DNA from: Chloroflexota bacterium
Lineage (GTDB): Bacteria > Chloroflexota > Limnocylindria > P2-11E
Assembly (NCBI GenBank): GCA_005889445.1
Contig: VBGS01000139.1
Location: forward strand, 1 to 8,372
Direction: 5' to 3'
DNA length: 8,372 bases
How positions within the stretch are numbered: the stretch's first letter is position 1; each line of letters opens with the position of its first letter. This document shows positions 1 to 6,786 of this stretch, piece after piece. The position numbers and the translations under genes were made by a program. The notes beneath the pieces are model-generated. The model saw only the letters and a program-made list of their open reading frames with translations, was not told the origin of the DNA and searched no databases.

Positions 1-1
1 A

Positions 2-2174
2 CGACTCGCGCTCACGCGCTCGGTCGCCAGCGCATCGGACAGCTTCATCGACGGCAGCCTGGCGACACTCCGCGCGCTCAGCAACACCCGGTCAGTGAAG
101 AGCGCCGACGCTGAGACCGTGAACGCGATCCTGTCGCCGATCCTGAAGCAGGACCCGAACTGGCTGACCTTCGGCCTCTCGTCCGCCGACGGCTGGAACC
201 TGTCGAGCTTCACCACGGCGCCGCACAGCGTGAACATCGCCGACCGCGACTATTTCCAAACGGCGATCGCCGGACACGACGGTGTCAGTTCGGTCGTCAT
301 CGCGCGGGCGCTCAACGCGAAGACGATCGTGCTCGCTGTTCCGGTGTCGTTCACGGACGGCACCCGGGGCGTTCTCTCGGGTGCGCTGTCGCTCGCCAAC
401 CTCGAGAAGCAGATGAGCCAGATCGTCGCGAGCACGACCATCGAGCTTCGCTTCGTCGATCGACTCGGTCAGGAGTTCATCGGGCCCGAGGCGACCGGCG
501 ACACGCTCCCCGACCGATCCACCAGACCCGAAGTCCGCGACGGCCTCGCCGGCGCCACGAGCTCGATCATCGGGCCGGATGCGCGCGGGCGCGACGCGCT
601 CGTGACGTACGCGCCGGCGACTCGACCGGCGTGGGTGGTCATCCTGACCGAGCCGACCGCAACCGCGTTCGGGCTCCCGGATCAGCTCAGCCGAGTCGCG
701 TTCGTCCTCACCGCCCTCGGCCTCGCGGTCGCGCTCGCGATCGCGTGGTACCTCGGCGGCCGCCTCGCGCGCTCGTACGTCGAGATCGACGCCGCGCGCG
801 TCACCGCGCAGGGCGAGCGCGCGCGGCTCTACGAGGCGCTCCGCCACGCGCCCGCCCGCGTCGGCCTCCTGCGAGGCCCCGACCTCGTCTACGCGGTCGC
901 CACGCCCGACCAGCTCGCGCAGATGGGGATGCGCGAAGAGGATGTGATCGGCAAGCGCTTCAGCGACATCGATCCCGAGCCAACGCATCGCGCGATCCTC
1001 GAGCGCGTGTACAAGACGGGGGAACCGTTCCTCGCGAATGAGACGCCGAGCGCCGTGAAGCTGCCGAACGGGCAGCAGGTCGAGGGATACTTCGACGCCA
1101 CGATCGTCCCGACCCGCGACTCCAGGGGCGCGATCGACGGCGTCATCTACTACGCGACCGACGTCACCGATCTGGTCAAGGGACGCAAGCGCGTGGAGGA
1201 GCTCGCCGCCGCGGTGGCGGCGGAGCGCGACGAGCTGCAGCAGATCGTCAACGAGATGCCCGAGGGCGTGATCGTCATGCGTATGAACGGCGTGGTCACC
1301 AGCAATCGCAGCGCCGATGAGCTCCTGGGCGGGAAATTCGACGGTAACTTCGCCACGGCGACCCGCGACTATCAGCCGCGCCGCCGCGACGGGACACCCT
1401 ACCTGGACCGCGACTTCCCGGTCATGCGTTCGCTCTACCGCGGGGAAAGCGTGCGCGGCGAGGAGGTCGTTCTCCACAACCCCATACGCGACGAGGACCG
1501 TAGCCTGCTCGTCAGTGCGGCGCCGGTCCGGCGCGACGGCGAGATCGTCGCGGCCGTCTCGGTGTTCCAGGACATCAGCGAGCTCCGCGCGTTCGAGCGG
1601 CAGCGCACCGAGTTCTTCAGCATGGCGAGCCACGAGATCCGCACGCCGGTCACGGCGATCCAGCTCCAGCTCGATCTGGCGCTCCGCCAGCTCTCCAAGG
1701 GCGACGGCTCGCGGACCGAGGAGCTGGTCGGAGATCGTCAGCACGACCGCGGACGAATACCCGACGGATCCCGGCCACCCGATCCACGTCGTCACGACCG
1801 CGAACGAGCTGCTCGTTCGCGCCGACGCGCGCCGGCTGGTCGAGGTGATCGAGAACCTCATCAACAACGCGGTCAAGTACAGTCCGAGCGGCGGCACCGT
1901 CACGGTGGAGATCGCTCGGGAGGGCGAGAACGGCGTCGTACGCGTCCGCGATGAAGGCCTCGGCGTACCGGAGGACGAGCGCGCGCACATCTTCGAGCGC
2001 TTCTATCGCACCACGGCGGCCAAGCCGTACGGCGGTGTCGGCCTCGGGCTCTACATCAGCAAGGAGATCATGGTGCGGCTCGGTGGAGACATCGTCCTCG
2101 AGTCGGCGAGCGAGCGCGGGAGCGTGTTCCGAGTCTCGTTGCCGCTCGCGCCCGTGTCAGCTGTAGTCAGTTGA
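2..2174 (+). pseudogene. Cache/PAS sensor histidine kinase, 5'-partial, interrupted by a frame change
   Basis: Membrane-bound sensor kinase. The frame is open to the left window edge, so the true start lies outside; the GTG at 95 is internal to the sensor domain. Domains in order: Cache-like extracellular sensor up to about 690 (typical LATLRAL and ADRDYFQ stretches), one membrane helix at about 695-755, PAS at about 826-1164, a short coiled linker, a second PAS at about 1226-1590, then HisKA with the H-box SHEIRTP (phospho-acceptor His codon 1631-1633). Coding then moves from frame 2 to frame 3 at about 1729-1731. The frame-3 part carries a complete HATPase_c: N-box NLINNAVKY (from 1854), DEGLGVP, the F-box IFERFYR and GVGLGLYISKEI, ending at TGA 2172-2174. 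From H-box His to N-box Asn there are about 74 residues, against 115 in the next gene, so about 40 residues (second HisKA helix and the linker) seem to be missing, with a loss of 3n+2 bases. As read, the protein could not form a normal DHp dimer. The identity of the family is firm; whether the break is real or an assembly error is open. Confidence 0.85.
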
Positions 2175-3247
2175 CCCTCAAGGCCAGCGAATCCGGCGCG
2201 TGGTCCCCGGAGTTCCTCGCCGCGATCGTGGACTCGTCGGACGATGCGATCATCGGAAAGACGCTCGACGGAGAGATCATCAGCTGGAACAGGGGCGCTG
2301 AGCGGCTGTACGGCTACACCGCGGCAGAGGTCGTTGGCCGGCCGATCTCGATCCTCATTCCGCCCGATCGTCCCGACGAGCTCCCCAAGATCCTCGCCCT
2401 GCTACGTCGGGGCGAGCGCGTGGACCACTTCCGCACCGAGCGCGTTCGCAAGGACGGGATCAGGCTCGCGGTCTCGGTGACGATCTCGCCGGTCCACGAC
2501 GCCGAGGGTCGCATCATCGGGGCGTCGGCGATCGCTCGCGACGTGACCGCCCAGGAGCACGCCGTGCGCGAAGCGCTCGAGATGCGCGAGCAGTTCGTCT
2601 CGGTCGCGGCTCACGAGCTCCGCACGCCGCTGACCGCGGTCTTCGCTCGCCTGCAGCTGATCGAGCGACGTCTGGACCGTCCCGATTACGACCGTCAGGA
2701 CCTCGCGCGGGACATCAACGTGGTCCGGCGAGGCACCGATCGGCTGCGTCTGCTCCTCGAGCGGCTGCTCGACGTCTCGCGGATCACGTCAGGACGTCTC
2801 GACCTGGAGCGGAGTCCGACCGACGTGGTCGCGCTCGTGCAGGCCGCGGCGAGCGAGTACGCCGAGGCTTCCGGGCACGACGTCACGGTCGAGGCAGCGG
2901 GCGCGGAGGGCATCCTCGCGAACGTCGACGCGGTCCGGATCGAGGAGGTGCTGATGAACCTCATCGACAACGCCGCGAAGTACGGTCCGGCGGATAGACC
3001 GGTGGAGGTCGAGGTCCGGGCCGGCGACGACGCGCTGCGGATCGCCGTCCATGACCACGGCAGTGGGATACCGGAGGACCAGCGCGAGCGGATCTTTGAG
3101 CCCTTCTACCGCGCGAACGCGAACATCCGCGGAGTCGGTCTGGGACTCCATCTCGCGCGGGAGATCGTGCACCAGCATGGGGGCTCGCTCGAGCTCGAGG
3201 ACGGCGACGGCGCAGGTACGACATTTGTGGTCAGCCTGCCGAGATAG
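2171..3247 (+). CDS. PAS-domain sensor histidine kinase (soluble)
   Basis: Two-component sensor kinase of about 358 residues with no membrane segment or signal peptide, so probably cytosolic. A PAS domain spans about residues 12-128 (SSDDAIIGKTLDGEIISWN and LYGYTAAEVVGR are classic PAS strings, with a PAC-like ISPVHDAEGRIIGASAIARD end). HisKA covers about 138-203 with H-box AAHELRTPLTA; the phospho-acceptor is His148 (codon 2612-2614). HATPase_c covers about 248-357: N-box NLIDNAAKYG, G1 DHGSGIPED, F-box IFEPFYR, G2 GVGLGLHLAREI. All catalytic boxes are present. The TTG start at 2171 overlaps the stop of the preceding kinase as TTGA, which points to translational coupling. No clear Shine-Dalgarno is seen, and no better start keeps the PAS domain intact. 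The cognate response regulator is not in the window. The ligand of the PAS domain cannot be told from sequence. Confidence 0.92.
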   Translation: MTLKASESGAWSPEFLAAIVDSSDDAIIGKTLDGEIISWNRGAERLYGYTAAEVVGRPISILIPPDRPDELPKILALLRRGERVDHFRTERVRKDGIRLAVSVTISPVHDAEGRIIGASAIARDVTAQEHAVREALEMREQFVSVAAHELRTPLTAVFARLQLIERRLDRPDYDRQDLARDINVVRRGTDRLRLLLERLLDVSRITSGRLDLERSPTDVVALVQAAASEYAEASGHDVTVEAAGAEGILANVDAVRIEEVLMNLIDNAAKYGPADRPVEVEVRAGDDALRIAVHDHGSGIPEDQRERIFEPFYRANANIRGVGLGLHLAREIVHQHGGSLELEDGDGAGTTFVVSLPR

Positions 3248-3269
3248 GCATTACCAGCACCGGCGTAGG

Positions 3270-3297
3270 CTGACCCGCGGCGATCACGCGCCGTCAG
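3270..3297 (+). terminator. possible weak stem-loop after the kinase pair
   Basis: In the 68-bp gap after the second kinase, CGGCG (3278-3282) pairs with CGCCG (3289-3293) around a 6-base loop. Outer bases CTGA (3270-3273) pair with TCAG (3294-3297) across a 4-base bulge. No T-tract follows, and the structure sits just before the ribosome binding site of the next gene. It could be a GC-rich terminator, a leader structure, or chance in high-GC DNA. Confidence 0.25.
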
Positions 3298-3299
3298 AC

Positions 3300-3307
3300 G
3301 GGGAGGG
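3300..3307 (+). promoter_or_regulatory. Shine-Dalgarno that decides the start of the Tat protein gene
   Basis: GGGGAGGG lies 8-16 bases before the ATG at 3316 (9 bases from the end of GGAGG at 3306). An in-frame GTG at 3307 overlaps this element and would leave no spacing, so the ATG at 3316 is preferred. Confidence 0.7.
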
Positions 3308-3315
3308 TGATTCCG

Positions 3316-4179
3316 ATGGAGCCGCGACTCGCGCATTCCCACACGCTCTCGCGCAGACGACTGCTGCAGGCCGGCGCGGCCACGGGCGCGGCGGTCATCG
3401 CCGGCGGGCTGGTGAGATCGGTGCCGACGCTTGCCGCGTCGGGTCCCGGTACGCCGACGCCGGTGCCCGCGAACGCGGCCTTCGGAGGCCTGCACATCTA
3501 CAGCGTCGGCCCGAACGCGGAGAACTCGACGATCACGGACTTCCGCGGGATCGTCGGCGCCGCGATCGTCGATGGCACCGGCGTCGCGCACGACCGCCGC
3601 ACCGGAAAGAACGAGAAGCTGCTGTTCGACAGCGACATGCGCTTCATGCAGGGGACGTTCCGTGGAACGGACGGCGCGAACCATGAGGGCACGTTCGCCT
3701 TCGTCTGACTCGACGTCTATCGGGATCAGGTTGATCCCCTCGCCGACCAGACGCACCAGGAGCACGACAACAACCCCGGGATCGCAGCCGACGGTCTCCT
3801 CTGGACGATCCGCGCGCCCTGGCACGCGGTCGAGGCCAACTTCGACGCGGGCACCGCGCACTACCACATGACCAACGTCGCGATGGCCGACTACCGAACG
3901 CTCGCGAACGCGCTGTTCGGCGGCGGCGCACCCGGAGTCCCCGGCGCATCGACACCCTCGACGGTCTCGTGGGAGGTCGATTGGCACGACGTCCTCTCGA
4001 CCGGCTCGTTCCGCGACGACGCGGTCGGCTTCGCGATGGACTACAAGCAGACCCGGGCGCACCTCAATTGGTCGATGCGCGAGGCGGACTTCACATTCGT
4101 GTCGGAGGGCTCGCACCAGTTCGTGCCGAGCTTCGGGTACGCGCTCATCGCGAAGGAGCGCAGCGGAGTGTTCCTCTAG
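3316..4179 (+). CDS. Tat-exported protein of unknown family, interrupted by an in-frame TGA
   Basis: I do not recognise the family. From the ATG at 3316 the protein begins with a twin-arginine signal: SRRRLLQAG at residues 12-20, then an Ala/Gly-rich hydrophobic stretch and a likely cleavage site near LAAS (residues 39-42). The mature part starts with a short Pro/Thr linker. A TGA at 3706-3708 (codon 131) stops the frame. The same frame then continues open and protein-like (LDVYRDQVDP, GLLWTIRAPWHAVEANF, VSWEVDWHDVL) to TAG at 4177-4179, giving about 287 codons if the TGA is read through. The mature region has many beta-strand-like aromatic and hydrophobic alternations and no cysteine. Codon bias is the same on both sides of the TGA, so this is one gene, not two. 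The TGA may be a nonsense mutation or sequence error (TGG Trp or CGA Arg are one change away), or a recoded codon, since a SECIS-like hairpin follows it. Another gene here ends in TGA and TGG encodes Trp throughout, which argues against genome-wide TGA reassignment. Confidence 0.75.
3722..3738 (+). promoter_or_regulatory. SECIS-like stem-loop downstream of the in-frame TGA
   Basis: GGGATC (3722-3727) pairs perfectly with GATCCC (3733-3738) around the 5-base loop AGGTT; the A and last T may also pair, leaving loop GGT. The stem begins 13 bases after the TGA, and the first loop G is 21 bases after it. From memory, bacterial SECIS elements (for example E. coli fdhF) have a short upper stem close behind the UGA and a G among the first two loop bases; fdhF has the loop AGGUCU. 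The bulged U of fdhF is absent here. A chance hairpin in coding sequence is quite possible. Confidence 0.3.
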
Positions 4180-4185
4180 GTCAGA

Positions 4186-4212
4186 GCGGGGCGGCCGGTG
4201 CGGCCGCCCCGC
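4186..4212. terminator. bidirectional GC-rich hairpin between convergent genes
   Basis: GCGGGGCGGCCG (4186-4197) pairs perfectly with CGGCCGCCCCGC (4201-4212), a 12-bp stem with loop GTG. It lies 6 bases after the stop of the Tat protein gene and 7 bases beyond the stop of the convergent propeller gene, so it can serve both. No clear T-tract is present on either side, as is common in high-GC bacteria. Confidence 0.75.
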
Positions 4213-4219
4213 CACGTTC

Positions 4220-6705
4220 CTACGGGAGCGCGGTCTTCCAGAGGCCGCGACCGTGCGTCGCGGCGATCAGATATCCGTTCGGGCTGAAGCCGAGGGTCAG
4301 GTCGTTCACCGATGCGTTCGGCAGGCCGGTGCCGTAGATCGACCACGTGGTCGCCGCACCGCTGCCCGTGCTCGCGACGAAGACGCCAACATCGGTCGCA
4401 AGGACGATCTTCGCGGTCGAGCCGGATCCGACGATCAGGAGATCATCAGCCGGCGCGTCGGGGAGGTTGCCGCTGATGTCAGTCCAGCTCGCGCCACCGT
4501 TCGTCGATTCGAACACGTGGCCGACGCCGCCCGCGGGGATCCAGCGGCGCGAGAATCCGCCAAAGACGGCGTACACGTGCGCCGAGTTGTTCGGGTCGAC
4601 GGTGACCGAGTACACGTACCGGTTCGGAAGGCTGCTCGCGTCGATCGCGTGCCAGCTGCCGCCATAGTTGGTCGCGAGGCCACGCAAGAAGCCGGTGCTG
4701 GCATTCGGCGCGGCCGTCTGCGATGGATTGCATCCCGGTCCGCCGCACCAACCGACATACGTAGTCGGTCCGCTGACCGAGATCGCGGTCGTGGAGTGGC
4801 CCGCCCCGGTGTCGTAGACGATCGTCCATGAGCAGTCCGTCGACGAGCAGCGGGTGCCCCAACCGGCGCCGCCGTTGTCCCACACATAACGGCCGCCGGC
4901 GACCCAGTGATCGATATCCTTCACGTCGGCGCGGAAGGGCGCGATGAAACGCGGCGAGGGATCGCACGGGCTCGGTGTGTAGGTGAAAGCGAAGCACGAA
5001 GGGGTGATCTCGATCCACGCGTTGGACCCAGGTGACCCATCGGACTTGCCGCCGTTCGTCGTCAGCCACATGTCGAGGTCGACGTACTCGTTCACAGCAC
5101 GGTCGCCGTTGTTCGGATCGACGAGCGTGTCGCCGCCGTCGCCACCGAAGGGCGAGACCATCGTCGCGCCCGTGGCCGGCGAGATCAGCGATTCGCCGTT
5201 GTCCTGCAGACCGCCCCAGACCGCGTCGCCGCCGGCCACCTTGCCAGCGCCGGCGTAGTAGTACTGGAGCGTCCGCAGGGTCGCGTTGCGGTCCTCCCAC
5301 GCGGGAGCGTTTCGCAGAAGGCGGCTCCAGACCCCTCCGTCGTTGCCGACGTAGACGCGCGAGCCGGTGAAGGCGACGGCGTGCTGGTCGGGATGGGTGG
5401 TGCGCGGGCATGTGTCGAGAGACGGCTTCACATTCCAGCACGCGAACGGGAAGTTCCAGTAGGGGGGTCGACGCCGACGAACTGGTTGTACCAAGCCTGT
5501 ATCCCGGGGCTGTAGCCCTTGCTGTGGTTGAGGGCCGAGCCCGAGTTCTCGAGCTTGCGATAGTCCGCGATCTGATTCCATGCGCCCTCGGGGTCGCCGC
5601 CGGTCGAGACGTAGACGCCGGCGAGGACCGTGTTGCCGGTCTGCACGTTCGGCTTGTTGAAGAGGAAGATCGACTCGACGACGGTGTACAGCCGCGTGCC
5701 GTCGGCCGAGTACGCGAGGCTCGCGCGACCGAGGTCCTTGTCGTTGATCGCGCCGCCGCTCTTGCCGCGGTACCACGTGCTGCCGCCATCGCGGCTCACG
5801 TAGAAGCCGTTGTACGCGGCACCGTTGCGCCACGCCATGTTCGCGACGACGACCTGCCCGCCGGTGCCCGGTTGGACGGCGACATCGTTGACGATCGACA
5901 TCCCATAGGGGACAGGCGAATACCCGAACGTCGCGGCGTCGAACATTTTCGTCCAGGCGCCTTTGCCGTCGTCGCTCGTGCGGAAGAGACCCATGCTCGT
6001 CGCCGCGTAGACGTGGCCGTTGCCGTCGAACGCGATCCTTCCGATGGTCCTGCCGTTGAGGGCGCTGCCGCCGACAAGCGACCAGCTGCCTTTGTTCCCG
6101 GTCTTCGAGCGGAGGACGCCGATACCGGCGTAATTCTCGAACGCGGTGTTCGCCTCACCGGTCCCCACCCAGATCGCGCCGTCCGGCGCGACCGCGATCG
6201 AGCCGATCGAGAGCGAGCCCTGATCGTCGAACACAGCCGTCCAGCTGGCACCGCCGTCGCTAGAACGCCAGACCCCGCCGTCGGCGCCGCCCGCGTAGAG
6301 CGTGTTGCCGGCGACAGCCAGAGCGCTCATCCGTCCAGACACCAGCCCTGAGCCGCCGCCGGAGTTCGATATGAACGGATCGCGGTAGCCGGCCGCGTCG
6401 GAGTCGTACGGCCTGTTCGTCAGCTCGGTCCAGCTGCCGCCGACTGTGTTCAGAGCGGCCTTCTGCTGATACGCGGCGGTGAACGCGCCGCCATCGATGG
6501 TGGTGCCCGGAGCGACGCGGGCGGTCGAGTATTCGAGGATCGCGCGACCGATCTCGTCGCGATCCTGGTTCGCGTCTTTCGCGCTCAGCAAGGCCCTTTC
6601 GGACGCGCGCGTCGACGGGTCGGCGAAAGCGACCACGCTCATCGCGACGATCGAGAGGATCGCTAAGAGTGTGGCAAGCAGCGCGGGTCGGGAACGATGA
6701 CGCAT
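4220..6705 (-). pseudogene. Exported BNR/VPS10-like beta-propeller protein, interrupted by a frame change
   Basis: Large secreted protein of the sialidase/VPS10/GH74-like BNR superfamily; no enzymatic activity can be assigned. The N-terminus is a Sec signal (MRHRSR then LLATLLAILSIVAMSVVAFA, cleavage near residue 28). Asp-box type repeats (SxDxGxxW and variants) occur at SSDGGASW (148-155), TSDDGKGAW (243-251), SRDGGSTW (304-311) and, in the second half, STNGGASW, ending with ATHGRGLWKT just before TAG at 4220-4222. Blade strings such as LYAGGADGGVW, VYVGNDGGVW and VYAATSMGLF recur. The reading frame changes after about residue 414, near 5464, at a run of six G on the + strand. The first part as read would end at 5428, and the second part continues from PYWNFPFACW to the stop. 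One extra base would restore the frame, but the join (GVDP to PYWNF) looks as if about 25-30 residues of a blade are also missing. Total length would be about 830-860 residues. The ATG at 6705 is backed by a strong ribosome binding site. Confidence 0.82.
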
Positions 6706-6710
6706 GCGGT

Positions 6711-6719
6711 TCTCCCCCC
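6711..6719 (-). promoter_or_regulatory. Shine-Dalgarno of the propeller gene
   Basis: Read on the - strand, GGGGGGAGA precedes the ATG at 6705 with about 6 bases between GGAG and the start. It supports that ATG and independent translation of the propeller after the protease. The rest of the 81-bp gap (6706-6786) shows no convincing promoter. Confidence 0.7.
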
Positions 6720-6786
6720 ATCCATGGCGTGCGACTTGCGTTTGCGGGGGATTACGGTACCCGAGACGAGCCGGGAGCGCGCGCGC

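Noticed and set aside
92..1990. A 632-codon open frame on the - strand across the first kinase
   Set aside because: It mirrors the codon bias of the kinase, is Arg/Asp/Glu-rich without domains, and the + strand shows clear Cache, PAS, HisKA and HATPase motifs.
3706..3708. Genome-wide reassignment of TGA to an amino acid
   Set aside because: TGA ends the first kinase and the protease where expected, and TGG is the regular Trp codon in all genes here.
3106..4215. A 369-codon - strand open frame opposite the Tat protein gene
   Set aside because: The composition is that of a shadow frame with no recognisable motif. It also overlaps the end of an intact kinase and the convergent hairpin.
5410..6351. 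A 313-codon + strand open frame opposite the propeller
   Set aside because: It is rich in Arg, Asp and Val repeats typical of antisense high-GC frames, while the - strand frame has a signal peptide and Asp-boxes.
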